64,000 nt of DNA from Micromonospora alfalfae (GTDB lineage: Bacteria; Actinomycetota; Actinomycetes; Mycobacteriales; Micromonosporaceae): the NCBI RefSeq assembly GCF_022230925.1, contig NZ_JAKKFH010000007.1:62001-126000 (forward strand), given 5' to 3'. This document shows positions 48,125 through 57,353 of this stretch, in pieces. Position numbers and translations under genes: made by a program. How positions within the stretch are numbered: position 1 is the stretch's first letter; each line of letters starts with the position of its first letter. Under the pieces are notes generated by a model, which did not search any database, had not been told where the DNA came from, and saw only the letters and a program-made list of their open reading frames with translations.

Positions 48125-48528
48125 ACAGGCCAGCTGCCATGCAGGACATGGGTTGGCTGCTCACCAACTTCGCCGACAGCGTGGCGGGCATCGCCCACGT
48201 GGTGGCGGTGTCCGCCGACGGGCTGCTGCTCGCGTCCTCCCGGGATCTGCCGGGAGACCGGGCGGACCAGCTCGCCGCGATCACCTCCGGGGTGGTGAGC
48301 CTGACCGAGGGCGCGGCCCGGATGTTCAGCGCGGGCGGGGTGTTGCAGACAGTCATCGAGATGGACAGCGGGTATCTCTTCCTGATGTCGATCAGCGACG
48401 GCTCCTCGATGGCAGTGCTGGCCGCCCGCAGCTGCGACGTGGGCCAGGTCGGCTACGAGATGGCGCTGCTGGTCGAGCGCGTGGGTGCCGCGCTGGTGCC
48501 GCTGCCGCGCGACGCGGTGCGCTCTTAG
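48121..48528 (+). CDS. Roadblock/LC7 domain protein (CvnB-like)
   Basis: The 135-residue protein has the roadblock fold pattern: LLTNFADSVAGIAHVVAVSADG, VVSLTEGAARMF, and a C-terminal helix. In conservons it is thought to regulate the Ras-like GTPase encoded two genes downstream. Its ATG overlaps the sensor stop (ATGA), so the two are translated together. Length is typical. Confidence 0.93.
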   Translation: MNRPAAMQDMGWLLTNFADSVAGIAHVVAVSADGLLLASSRDLPGDRADQLAAITSGVVSLTEGAARMFSAGGVLQTVIEMDSGYLFLMSISDGSSMAVLAARSCDVGQVGYEMALLVERVGAALVPLPRDAVRS

Positions 48529-48617
48529 GACCGGAAGGCGGCGCTCGTTCCGAGCGCCGGACCAGGGACGAGAGGCGGCGCAGTCCGGCTCAGCAGGGGA
48601 CGAGGAGGTGATCGGGA

Positions 48618-48983
48618 ATGGACCAACGACGCGCTGACCCGCGTGGCGCGCTGGTGCGTCCGTACGCGGTCACCCGTGGTCGTACCGAGCCCCGGCAGGA
48701 CATCGCTCTCGAGGCCGTCCTGACCGCCTCTCCCACCCAGGTCGCCGAGTCCCGCTTCGCCGGGCACGACAAGCACCGCATCGCCACGGTCTGTGAGGGC
48801 CGAGCACAGTCGCTGGCGGAGATCGCCGCGTATACCCGGATGCCGCTGGGCGTCGCCCGGGTGTTGGTCGCCGACATGGTGGCCGAGAGCCTGCTGACGT
48901 TACACACTGCTGCTCCCGCCGAGGGGTTCGAGGAGCGGATGGAACTGCTTGGAAGGGTGCTAAGTGGACTTCGCAGGCTATGA
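48618..48983 (+). CDS. DUF742 protein (CvnC-like)
   Basis: This 121-residue protein has the DUF742 layout: an N-terminal LVRPYAVTRGRTEP motif, a central ATVCEGRAQSLAEIAAYTRM segment and the C-terminal winged-helix-like LGVARVLVADMVAESLL. It is the third conservon member; its exact role is unknown, possibly as a DNA- or protein-binding adaptor. Its end overlaps the next gene by 20 bases. Confidence 0.92.
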   Translation: MDQRRADPRGALVRPYAVTRGRTEPRQDIALEAVLTASPTQVAESRFAGHDKHRIATVCEGRAQSLAEIAAYTRMPLGVARVLVADMVAESLLTLHTAAPAEGFEERMELLGRVLSGLRRL

Positions 48984-49587
48984 CCCCGCAGGGGGGCGGC
49001 CGGGCCGGGGAATCGTCTCCGCGAAGATCGTCGTCGCGGGCGGCTTCGGCGTCGGTAAGACAACACTGGTCGGGGCGATCTCCGAGATCACACCCCTGAC
49101 CACCGAGGCGTTGATGACCGCGGCGGGTGTCGGCATCGACGATCCGTCCAAGGTGCCGGGCAAGGAGACCACCACGGTCGCCATGGACTTCGGCCGCATC
49201 ACGATGGCCCAGGACCTGATCCTGTACCTCTTCGGTACACCGGGTCAGACTCGGTTCTGGTTCATGTGGGACGAGATCATCCGGGGGGCGGTGGGTGCCG
49301 CCGTGCTGGTGGACACCCGCCGGATCACCGACGCCTTCGCCCCGCTGGACTACTTCGAGAACCGCAACCTGCCGTACGTGGTGGCGCTGAACAAGTTCGA
49401 CGGCGCACCGCAGTACGAGGCCGAGGAGGTCCGCGAAGCGCTGGCCATCTCGCCGCAGGTGCCGCTGGTGATGACCGACGCCCGGCAGCGGGACTCGGTC
49501 AAGCAGGTGCTGGTGACGGTGGTCGAGCACGCCATGCTCCGGCTCCAGTCGGAGCACGGGCGGGGCTTCCCGACGCCGGTCGGCTGA
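48964..49587 (+). CDS. Ras-like small GTPase (CvnD-like)
   Basis: The 207-residue protein has G1 GGFGVGKTTL, G3-like FGTPGQTRF and G4 NKFD motifs. It belongs to the MglA/Rab-like group found in actinobacterial conservons, where it likely switches with the roadblock protein as regulator. The GTG start lies inside the end of the DUF742 gene. A strong terminator follows, closing the operon. Confidence 0.93.
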   Translation: MDFAGYDPAGGRPGRGIVSAKIVVAGGFGVGKTTLVGAISEITPLTTEALMTAAGVGIDDPSKVPGKETTTVAMDFGRITMAQDLILYLFGTPGQTRFWFMWDEIIRGAVGAAVLVDTRRITDAFAPLDYFENRNLPYVVALNKFDGAPQYEAEEVREALAISPQVPLVMTDARQRDSVKQVLVTVVEHAMLRLQSEHGRGFPTPVG

Positions 49588-49593
49588 AACGTC

Positions 49594-49629
49594 GCGTCAC
49601 GGCCGGCTCGCGACGGCCGGCCGTGACGC
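49594..49629. terminator. Terminator between conservon and nnaR
   Basis: A perfect 14-bp stem (GCGTCACGGCCGGC with its complement) with an 8-nt loop lies just after the GTPase stop and before the end of the convergent nitrate operon, and may serve both. Confidence 0.8.
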
Positions 49630-49699
49630 CTTCAGGGCGTGTGGCGAAGCCCTCTGCCGGACAGCCGTCCGGCCTCGACCGGGGACTTCGGCACACTCC

Positions 49700-50788
49700 C
49701 TAGTCGACCCGGAGTCGGTAGCCGCGCTTCACCACTGTCTGCACCACGCGGGGTGCGCGCAGGCCGGCCCGTAGCCGGGCGACGGCCATCTCCACGGCGT
49801 GCTCGTCCGCGCCCCGGGGCAGCGTCCTCAGCAACGCCGTGCGGGACAACACCCGACCCGGGGTCTGGGCCAGCGCCCGCAGCACCGCCATCGGCGCGGG
49901 CGCGAGTGGCCGCAGCTCGCCGTCGATCACTGCGGCGTGCCCGCGCAACGTGAGCAGGTGCCCGCCGGCCTTGAACGTCACTGTCCGGCGGGGCAACTCG
50001 TCGACGATGGTCCGCACCAGCGCGCCCAACCGGGCCCGACCGGGCGCGCTCACCGGCACCCCGTGCCGCAGCAGCGGCTCGGCGGTCACCGCCCCGACGC
50101 AGCTGGCGAGCACGTCGCTGCGCAACGCGGACAAAACCGCGTCGGTGCGGTCCCCGGCGGCCCGCAGCAACGCCTCGGCCGCCGGCGCCGAGGTGAACGT
50201 CACCGCGTCCACCAGCCGACCGGCGATCAGGTCGATCAGCCGGTGCAGCGGCGCCGGATCGGTCGGCGGCGCCCAGCGGTAGACCGGCACCTCGATGACA
50301 GTGGCGCCCGCAGCCTCCAGCGCGAGCGTGCACTCGGGCTGCCGCTCGCCGTGCAACTGCATGGCGATGACCTGCCCGGCCACGCCGCGCCGACGCAGGT
50401 GGTCGACCACCTCGTCGCAGCTTTCCGAGGCGGGCGACCACTGGTCGTGCAGCCCGGCCGCCCGGATCGCGCCGCGTGCCTTCGGGCCGCGCGCCACCAC
50501 ATACGAGCTGGCCAACACGGAGCGCAGCGGCTCGGCCAGCCCCCAGCCCTCGGCCGCCTCCAACCAGCCGCGCATGCCGATGCCGGTGTTCGCCATCAGG
50601 ATGTCCGGCGGCTGGTCGAGGCAGGCGCGGGTCGCCTCGCGCAGCTCGGTGTCGTCGGACAGCGGCACGATCCGCAGCGCCGGGGCGAGCACCACCCGGG
50701 CGCCCCGGCGTTCGAGCAGCGCGGCCAACTCGTCGCGCCGCCGGTCGGCGGTCACCCCGATGGTGAAGCCCGCCAGTTCTTCCCGCAT
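49700..50788 (-). CDS. nnaR: HemD-like domain fused to winged-helix DNA-binding domain (NnaR-type regulator)
   Basis: Residues 1-255 are a uroporphyrinogen-III synthase domain (FTIGVTADRRRDELAALLERRG, later VTFTSAPAAEALL). Residues 265-362 are an OmpR-type winged helix (GRVLSRTALLRTLPRGADEHAVEMAVARLR, split here in meaning: recognition helix near DEHAVEM; wing VVKRGYRL). The same fusion, NnaR of Streptomyces, helps GlnR activate nitrogen genes. It could also supply precursor for the siroheme of NirB. It is the last gene of the nitrate operon, overlapping nirD by one base. ATG follows GGAGGG. Confidence 0.88.
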   Translation of the reverse strand: MREELAGFTIGVTADRRRDELAALLERRGARVVLAPALRIVPLSDDTELREATRACLDQPPDILMANTGIGMRGWLEAAEGWGLAEPLRSVLASSYVVARGPKARGAIRAAGLHDQWSPASESCDEVVDHLRRRGVAGQVIAMQLHGERQPECTLALEAAGATVIEVPVYRWAPPTDPAPLHRLIDLIAGRLVDAVTFTSAPAAEALLRAAGDRTDAVLSALRSDVLASCVGAVTAEPLLRHGVPVSAPGRARLGALVRTIVDELPRRTVTFKAGGHLLTLRGHAAVIDGELRPLAPAPMAVLRALAQTPGRVLSRTALLRTLPRGADEHAVEMAVARLRAGLRAPRVVQTVVKRGYRLRVD

Positions 50789-51135
50789 CAACCCTCCTGT
50801 CGCAGCCGCACCTCGACCAGCCCGTTGCGGCAACGTGCGTCGTGTCGGGCCACTGCCACCCCGGGCAGGTCGAGGCAGTGTCCGCTGCGCAGGTCGTACA
50901 CCTGCTTGTGCAGCGGTGACGCCACAGTCGGCACTCCGCCACGGCTGCCGACGATGCCCCGGGACAGCACGTACGCCCCGGAGACCGGATCGCGGTTGTC
51001 GATGGCGAACAGCTCGTCGGCGGTCCGGAAGAGGGCGATCTGTACCCCGTCGACCAGGGCGGCGACGCCCCGGTCCGGTTCCAACCTGTCGAGCAGGCAG
51101 ACGGTGGTCCAGGTCAGCGTGAGGGTTTGGGTCAT
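50788..51135 (-). CDS. nirD: Nitrite reductase (NADH) small subunit
   Basis: This 115-residue Rieske-like protein has the NirD pattern: VCLLDRLEPDRGVAALVDG at the start and SPLHKQVYDLRSGHCLD later. As in other NirD proteins, the Rieske cluster ligands are absent (RDPVSGAYVLSRG instead). It partners NirB in reducing nitrite to ammonium. Its start overlaps the nirB stop by ATGA. Confidence 0.93.
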   Translation of the reverse strand: MTQTLTLTWTTVCLLDRLEPDRGVAALVDGVQIALFRTADELFAIDNRDPVSGAYVLSRGIVGSRGGVPTVASPLHKQVYDLRSGHCLDLPGVAVARHDARCRNGLVEVRLRQEG

Positions 51136-53669
51136 CGCCGTACCTCCGGTAGGCCGAGGGTGACCGGTTGCCGACGGTGACCGTTGGTCGGCTCAGATCC
51201 GGTCGGGGACTGGTCGCGTAGGGGAACCAGCTGGCCGCGTTCCCGGGTGAAGGTGATCGACGGGTCCGGTACGTCGGGGGCGTTGACGAAGGAGGTGTAG
51301 CGGCGCAGCCGATCCGGGTCGTCCAGGACATCGCGCCACTCGTCGGAGTACGACGACACGTGGTGGGCCATCGCCGCGTCGAGGTCCTCGCAGAGTCCGA
51401 GCGAGTCGTCCACGATCACCGAGCGCAGGTGGTCCAGGCCACCGTCCATCGCCTCGATCCAGCCGGCGGTGCGTTGCAGCCGGTCGGCGGTGCGGATGTA
51501 ATAGATCAAAAATCTATCGATCATTCGAATCAGTGCCTCTGTCGAAAGATCAGTGGCGAACAGGTCGGCGTGCCGGGGGCGGAACCCGCCGTTGCCGCCG
51601 ACGTAGAGATTCCAACCGGTCTCGGTGGCGATGATGCCGAAGTCCTTGCTGCGCGCCTCCGCGCACTCCCGGGCGCAACCGGAGACCGCCGACTTCAGCT
51701 TGTGCGGTGCGCGCAGCCCGCGATAGCGCAGCTCCAGCGCGACGGCAAGCCCCACCGAGTCCTGCACCCCGTACCGGCACCAGGTCTCGCCCACGCACGA
51801 CTTCACGGTGCGCAGCGCCTTGCCGTACGCGTGCCCGGACTCGAAGCCGGCGTCGACCAGCCGCCGCCAGATCTGCGGTAGCTGCTCCACCCGTGCCCCG
51901 AACAGGTCGATCCGCTGCCCACCGGTGATCTTGGTGTAGAGCTGGAAGTCCCGGGCGACCTCGCCGATCACGATCAGCTTCTCCGGGGTGATCTCGCCGC
52001 CCGGGATCCGAGGCACCACCGAGTAGCTGCCGTCGCGTTGCAGGTTGGCCAGGAAGTGGTCGTTGGTGTCCTGCAACGACGCCTGTTCACCGTCGAGCAC
52101 GTGCCCGCTGCCCAGCGAGGCGAGGATCGACGCCACCACCGGCTTGCAGATGTCGCAGCCGCGGCCCCGACCGTGCTCGGCGACCAGCCGGGAGAAGGTG
52201 CGGATGCCACGGACACGGACGATTTCGAACAGCTCCCGCCGGCTGACGTCGAAGTGCTCGCAGAGCGCGCTGGACTGCGCCACCCCGGCCGCGTCCAGGA
52301 GTTGCTTCAGCATCGGCACGCAGGAGCCGCAACTGGTGCCGGCCCTGGTGCACGCCTTCAACGCCGGCACGTCAGCGCAACCGTCGGCGATGGCGGCGTC
52401 CACGTCGCCCCGGGTCACCGCGTTGCAGGAGCAGACCTGCGCGGCGGCGGGCAGCGCCCCGGCGTCCGCGCCGCCGCCGTCGGGGGCGAGCAGCGCCAGC
52501 GGCGCGGCCGGCAGCGGGCCGCCCACACTGGCCCGCAGCGTCGGGTACGCGCTGGCGTCACCCACCAGGACCCCGCCGAGCAGGGTGTGCGCGTCGTCGG
52601 AGAGAACCAGCTTCGCGTAGACCCGGGTGGCCGGGTCGGTGAACGTGACGTCCAGGCAGCCCTCTGTCGTACCGTGGGCGTCGCCGAACGAGGCCACGTC
52701 GACGCCGAGCAGCTTGAGTTTGGTGGCGGTGTCCGCGCCCGGGAAGGTCGCCGCGCCGCCGACCAGCCGGTCGGCCACCACCTCGGCTGTCGCGTACCCC
52801 GGAGCGACCAGACCGTGGCAGGTGCCCTCGACAGCCGCGCACTCGCCGACCGCCCAGATCCGCTCGTCGGCGGTACGACAGGTCGCGTCGACAAGCACGC
52901 CGCCGCGCGGTCCCAGCGGCAGACCGGCGTCCCTGGCCAACTGGTCCCGGGGCCGGATGCCGGCGGCCACCACCACCAGCTCGGCGTCGAGGGCGGTGCC
53001 GTCGGAGAGTTCCAGGGCCGCGACGCCGCCGTCCGGGCCGGAACGGATCGCCGTGGTCGCCACCCCGAGATGCGTCCGTACGCCCAACTCGTCGACGTAG
53101 CGGCGGAGCATCGCGCCGCCGGCCTGGTCCACCTGCACCGGCATCAACCGGGGCGCGAACTCGACCACGTCGGTGCTCAGGCCGAGCAGCCGCAGGGCGT
53201 TCGCGGCCTCCAGACCGAGCAGCCCGCCACCGATCACCGCGCCGACCCGCCGGCCCCGCGCGTACGCCCGGATCGCCGCCAGATCGTCGAGGGTCCGGTA
53301 GACGAAGACCCCGGGCAGCTCCGTGCCGGCCACCGGCGGCACGAACGCGTACGACCCGGTGGCGAACACCAACGCGTCATAGCGGTATTCGCCGACGGCT
53401 GTGGTCACCACCTGCCGGTCCCGGTCGATGGCGGTGGCCGGCTCGCCGAGTCGCAGCCGCACCCCGTCGTGCGGGGTGTGCAGGTTGAGTTCGCCCTCGC
53501 TCACCCCGTCGAAGTACGCCGAGAGCCGCACCCGGTCGTACGCCGGGCGCCCCTCCTCGGCCAGCACTGTCACCCGCCAGTTGCCGTGTGGGTCACGGGC
53601 GCGCAGCGCGTCCACGAAACGCTGCCCGACCATGCCGTTGCCGATGACGACCAGTTCGCCGCCGCTCAT
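51132..53669 (-). CDS. nirB: Nitrite reductase (NADH) large subunit
   Basis: The 845-residue protein has an FAD/NADH domain (LVVIGNGMVGQRFVDAL; GGGLLGLEAANALR), a BFD-type [2Fe-2S] domain (VCSCNAVTRGDV ... CTRAGTSCGSC), and the siroheme-[4Fe-4S] part with VKSCVGETWCRYG and SGCARECAEARSKDFG cysteines. It reduces nitrite to ammonium in the cytoplasm. ATG preceded by GGAGGTGA, overlapping the upstream gene by ATGA. Confidence 0.96.
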   Translation of the reverse strand: MSGGELVVIGNGMVGQRFVDALRARDPHGNWRVTVLAEEGRPAYDRVRLSAYFDGVSEGELNLHTPHDGVRLRLGEPATAIDRDRQVVTTAVGEYRYDALVFATGSYAFVPPVAGTELPGVFVYRTLDDLAAIRAYARGRRVGAVIGGGLLGLEAANALRLLGLSTDVVEFAPRLMPVQVDQAGGAMLRRYVDELGVRTHLGVATTAIRSGPDGGVAALELSDGTALDAELVVVAAGIRPRDQLARDAGLPLGPRGGVLVDATCRTADERIWAVGECAAVEGTCHGLVAPGYATAEVVADRLVGGAATFPGADTATKLKLLGVDVASFGDAHGTTEGCLDVTFTDPATRVYAKLVLSDDAHTLLGGVLVGDASAYPTLRASVGGPLPAAPLALLAPDGGGADAGALPAAAQVCSCNAVTRGDVDAAIADGCADVPALKACTRAGTSCGSCVPMLKQLLDAAGVAQSSALCEHFDVSRRELFEIVRVRGIRTFSRLVAEHGRGRGCDICKPVVASILASLGSGHVLDGEQASLQDTNDHFLANLQRDGSYSVVPRIPGGEITPEKLIVIGEVARDFQLYTKITGGQRIDLFGARVEQLPQIWRRLVDAGFESGHAYGKALRTVKSCVGETWCRYGVQDSVGLAVALELRYRGLRAPHKLKSAVSGCARECAEARSKDFGIIATETGWNLYVGGNGGFRPRHADLFATDLSTEALIRMIDRFLIYYIRTADRLQRTAGWIEAMDGGLDHLRSVIVDDSLGLCEDLDAAMAHHVSSYSDEWRDVLDDPDRLRRYTSFVNAPDVPDPSITFTRERGQLVPLRDQSPTGSEPTNGHRRQPVTLGLPEVRR

Positions 53670-55105
53670 CGCGTCACCTCCACCGATTCCGCCTGGCTCA
53701 GCCAGTCGACAATGCCGCTCACCGCGTCCCGGCATCCGCCGCATCCGGTGCCGGCCCTGGTCGCGGCCACCACCGCATCGACAGTCCGGGCGCCGGAGCG
53801 CCAGCTTCTGACCAGTGCGCCCTTGCTCACCGTGTTGCACTGACAGACCGTTGCCGCGTCCGGCATCAGCGCCGGTGAGGCGGCCGGGGTCGCGCCGACC
53901 GCGCCCAGTGCCCGGCCGAGCAGCAGTGCCCGTCGGTCACTCGGCACCGGCTGACCACGGTCGAAGAGTTGGATCACAGTGCCGACCGCCGGGTTGTCGC
54001 CGAGCAGGATCGCCCCGATCAGCCGCTCGTCCCGGATCCGCAAACGGGCGTAGGTGCCCCGGGTCGGGTCAGCGAAGGTCAACTCCTCGCCCGGCCCGCC
54101 ACTGGCAGCCTCACCCATGGAGGCAAGGTCGATCCCGGCGGCCTTCAGCCGGGTCACCACCGGCCGGGGCCGGTACCGGGCCAGTGGGTCCGTCCCGGTC
54201 AGCACGTCCGCGAGCACCTGGGCCTGGGCCCAGGCGGGCGCGACCAGCCCGGTGAGCACGCCGTCGTGCTCGGCGCAGTCGCCGATCGCAGAGATGGACC
54301 GGTCGCTGGTGCGCAGCCGGTCGTCCACCACCACGCCGCGCCGCACCGTCAGGCCGGCGGCCTGCGCGAGGGCGGTGTCCGGGCGTACGCCACAGGAGAG
54401 CACCAGCAGGTCGGCGCGGAGCGACGTGCCGTCGGCCAGGTCGAGGCGGACACCGCTGGCATCCGCGGCCACTCCGGTCGCCGACACCCCCAGTTGGACG
54501 GTGACGCCGAAACCGGCGAGCGTGCCCGCGAGCACAGCGCCGGCAGCCGGGTCCAGTTGCCGGTCCATCAGGTGCTCTTTCGGGTGCACCACAGTGGTGG
54601 CCAGCCCTCGGGTGGCCAGCCCTCGGGCGGCCTCCAGGCCGAGCAACCCACCGCCGAGCACCAGCGCGCTGCGGGCGCCGTCCGCTGCGGCGAGGATCCG
54701 CCGGCAGTCGTCAAGGGTCCGGAAGGGGACCACCCGCTCCGGCAGGTTCGCCGGGTCGAGGCCGGGCAGTGGCGGCACCACCGCACGGGCGCCGGTGGCC
54801 AGCACCAGGTGGTCGTACCCGATTCGTTCGCCGTCGTCGGTGCGGACCTCCCGGGCGGACCTGTCGACGGCGATCACTGGTACGCCGCTGCGCAGGTCGA
54901 CGCCGTGCCCGGCGGCTTCGGTCAGCTCCACGTCGGGCTCGTCGATCCGGCCGGCAAGCAGGGTGGAGAGCAGGATCCGGTTGTACGCGCGGTGCGGCTC
55001 GGCCCCGAGCACTGTGACCTTCCGGTCTCCCTCCCGGGCGTGCAGCTCACCGGCGAGGCGCGCGCCCGCCATCCCGTTGCCGACGATGACCACCCGCGCG
55101 GTCAT
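53666..55105 (-). CDS. FAD-dependent NirB/NasB-like electron transfer protein for nitrate reductase
   Basis: The 479-residue protein resembles the N-terminal half of NirB: VVIVGNGMAGARLAGEL and GGGLLGLEAARGLA dinucleotide-binding motifs, and a C-terminal BFD-type [2Fe-2S] domain (VCQCNTVSKGALV ... TRAGTGCGGCRDAV). It lacks any siroheme domain. Between nasA and nirB it most likely passes electrons from NAD(P)H to the nitrate reductase. Both its ends overlap neighbours by ATGA. Confidence 0.9.
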   Translation of the reverse strand: MTARVVIVGNGMAGARLAGELHAREGDRKVTVLGAEPHRAYNRILLSTLLAGRIDEPDVELTEAAGHGVDLRSGVPVIAVDRSAREVRTDDGERIGYDHLVLATGARAVVPPLPGLDPANLPERVVPFRTLDDCRRILAAADGARSALVLGGGLLGLEAARGLATRGLATTVVHPKEHLMDRQLDPAAGAVLAGTLAGFGVTVQLGVSATGVAADASGVRLDLADGTSLRADLLVLSCGVRPDTALAQAAGLTVRRGVVVDDRLRTSDRSISAIGDCAEHDGVLTGLVAPAWAQAQVLADVLTGTDPLARYRPRPVVTRLKAAGIDLASMGEAASGGPGEELTFADPTRGTYARLRIRDERLIGAILLGDNPAVGTVIQLFDRGQPVPSDRRALLLGRALGAVGATPAASPALMPDAATVCQCNTVSKGALVRSWRSGARTVDAVVAATRAGTGCGGCRDAVSGIVDWLSQAESVEVTR

Positions 55106-57291
55106 GCCTTCTCCACCCGGACCGCACAGATCTTGAACTCGGGCATCCCGGAGATCGGGTCCACAGCGTCGTTGGTCACCGAGTTGGCGCGTCCCGCCCC
55201 GGCGTAGTGGAACGGGGCGAACACGGTGTCGGGTCGGATCCCGGCGCTGAGCCGGGCCGGCGCGCTGAACTCACCTCGGCGCGAGGTGACCCGCACCGGG
55301 TCGCCGTCGTCGATGCCCAGCCGGCTGGCCAGGTCGGGGTGCAGTTCGACGAACGCCTCCGGGGCGGCGCGCCGCAGCGCGGCCACCCGTCGGGTCTGGG
55401 TGCCCGACTGGTACTGCGCCAGCACCCGACCGGTGGTGAAGTGCAGCGGGTACGTGGCGCAGACCTCCTCGGCGGCCGGCCGATGGTCGACGGGGTGGAA
55501 GCGGGCCCGGCCGTCCGGGGTGGCGAACCGGTCGGCGAAGAGTCGGGGTGTGTCCGGCCCGTCCTCCGTCGGGCAGGGCCAGTAGACCCCGTCGTCGGCG
55601 TCGATCCGGTCCCAGCTGATGCCGGCGTAGTCGGCGGCCCCACCGGCGGAGGCGCGGCGCAGCTCGGCGAAGACGGCCGCCGGGTCGGCCGGGAACCGAG
55701 CCGCCGCGACGGCGGCCGGTCGCACGCCGGTCGGGTTGGCGTCGGTCGGGTCGGCGTCGGTCGGGGTGGCGTTCGGCGACTCGGCGTCGGCCAGCCGCGC
55801 CGCCAGGTCGGAGATGATGGCGAGGTCGGTCCGGACGCCCGGCGGGGGCGGCCGTAGCGCGCGCCGACGCAGCACCCGACCTTCCAGGTTGGTCATGGTG
55901 CCGTCCTCCTCGGCCCACTGCGCGGTGGGCAACACCACGTCCGCCAGCGCGGCCGTCTCGGAGAGCAGGAGGTCCGCGACGACCAGCAGGTCGAGGTCGC
56001 GCAGTCGGCCTTCGATCCGGGCCGCCCGGGGTGCCGAGACCACCGGGTTCGACCCGAACACCAGCAACGCGCGCGGGCCACCCGGGGTGCCGAGCGAGTC
56101 GAGCAGTTTGTAGGCGGGCACTCCCGGGCCGGGCAGTTCGTCGGCCGACACGCCCCAGACCCCGGCCACGTGCTCGCGGGCCGCCGGGTCGTCGATCCGT
56201 CGGTAGCCGGGCAGTTGGTCGGCCTTCTGCCCGTGCTCCCGCCCGCCCTGGCCGTTGCCCTGGCCGGTGAGGCAGCCGTACCCCGAACCGTCGCGGCCGG
56301 GCAGACCGAGGGCGAGGGCGAGATTGACGTACGCGGTGACGGTGTCCACCCCCTTGGCGTGCTGCTCGGCGCCGCGCGCGGTCAGGATGATCACGCGACC
56401 GCCGGTGCCCAGCGCTCGGGCGGTCGCCTCCAGGTCGGCCACCGGCACCCCGGAGAGCTGTTCCGCGCGGGCCGGCCACCAGGCGGCGACGCCTCGGCGG
56501 ACCGCGTCGAATCCGCTGGTGCGGTCGGCCACGTAGGCTCGGTCGACCCAACCTTCGGTGAGGGCGATGTGCAGCAACGCGTTGGCCACCGCGAGGTCGG
56601 TGCCGGGCAGCGGTTGCAGGTGCAGGTCGGCCTGGCGGGCGGTGGCGGTGACCCGGGGGTCGATGACGATCAGTTTTCCGCCGTCGCGGCGCTGCTCGGT
56701 GAGCCAGCGCACCAGCGGCGGCATGGTCTCCGCCGGGTTCGCTCCGACAAGCAGCAGGGTGTCGGCCCGACCCAGGTCGGCGAGGGGGAACGGCAGCCCA
56801 CGGTCGATGCCGAAGGCGCGCATCCCGGCGGCTGCCGCCGAGGACATGCAGAACCGTCCGTTGTAGTCGATGTGCCGGGTGCGCAGCCCGATCCGGGCGA
56901 ACTTTCCCAACGCGTACGCCTTCTCGTTGGTCAGGCCCCCACCGCCGAAGACGGCGACCGCGTCCCGGCCGGCGTGGTCCTGGACGGCGCGGATGCCGGC
57001 GACCACCCGGTCGAGCGCGGTGTCCCAGCTCGCCGGGTGCAGTTCGCCGGTGGCCGCGTCACGCACCAGCGGGGTGGTTAGTCGCTCCGGGTGGTCGAGC
57101 AGTTCGGCGGCGGTCCAACCCTTCTGGCAGAGCCCGCCCCGGTTCGTGGGGAACTGGCGCGGGTGGACCGTCACCCCGGCGTCGTCCGCGCGCAGCGTCA
57201 TCCCGCACTGCAATGCGCAGTAGGGGCAGTGCGTCGCCACTTCCCGGGGCGTCAGCCCCGGCGGAGTCGCCGACCGTGCACCGTCTGTCAT
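55102..57291 (-). CDS. nasA: Assimilatory nitrate reductase catalytic subunit
   Basis: The 729-residue molybdenum-bis-MGD enzyme has an N-terminal [4Fe-4S] site (CPYCALQCGM, then GGLCQKGW) and nitrate reductase motifs (YNGRFCMSSAAAAGMRAFG, with the likely Mo-ligand Cys; LLVGANPAETMPP). The C-terminal molydopterin-binding domain ends with PISGMPEFK. Near residue 505-525 there is a short Thr/Asp/Pro stretch coded by 15-bp repeats. A GlnR-type box lies upstream. It heads the operon nasA-flavoprotein-nirB-nirD-nnaR. Confidence 0.95.
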   Translation of the reverse strand: MTDGARSATPPGLTPREVATHCPYCALQCGMTLRADDAGVTVHPRQFPTNRGGLCQKGWTAAELLDHPERLTTPLVRDAATGELHPASWDTALDRVVAGIRAVQDHAGRDAVAVFGGGGLTNEKAYALGKFARIGLRTRHIDYNGRFCMSSAAAAGMRAFGIDRGLPFPLADLGRADTLLLVGANPAETMPPLVRWLTEQRRDGGKLIVIDPRVTATARQADLHLQPLPGTDLAVANALLHIALTEGWVDRAYVADRTSGFDAVRRGVAAWWPARAEQLSGVPVADLEATARALGTGGRVIILTARGAEQHAKGVDTVTAYVNLALALGLPGRDGSGYGCLTGQGNGQGGREHGQKADQLPGYRRIDDPAAREHVAGVWGVSADELPGPGVPAYKLLDSLGTPGGPRALLVFGSNPVVSAPRAARIEGRLRDLDLLVVADLLLSETAALADVVLPTAQWAEEDGTMTNLEGRVLRRRALRPPPPGVRTDLAIISDLAARLADAESPNATPTDADPTDANPTGVRPAAVAAARFPADPAAVFAELRRASAGGAADYAGISWDRIDADDGVYWPCPTEDGPDTPRLFADRFATPDGRARFHPVDHRPAAEEVCATYPLHFTTGRVLAQYQSGTQTRRVAALRRAAPEAFVELHPDLASRLGIDDGDPVRVTSRRGEFSAPARLSAGIRPDTVFAPFHYAGAGRANSVTNDAVDPISGMPEFKICAVRVEKA

Positions 57292-57337
57292 GTCGGGAAA
57301 GCGTGCCGCCGGGCGGTTTCCGGTCCGGGTCCCTTCT

Positions 57338-57353
57338 GTTTCGGTCCTGTCAA
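57338..57353 (-). promoter_or_regulatory. GlnR-type binding site upstream of nasA
   Basis: On the minus strand TTGAC-AGGACC-GAAAC matches the actinobacterial GlnR consensus gTnAC-n6-GaAAC at all key positions. It lies about 47-62 bases before the nasA ATG. GlnR activates nitrate assimilation genes in Streptomyces and mycobacteria. A weaker second GAAAC half-site is at 57316-57320. Confidence 0.65.
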
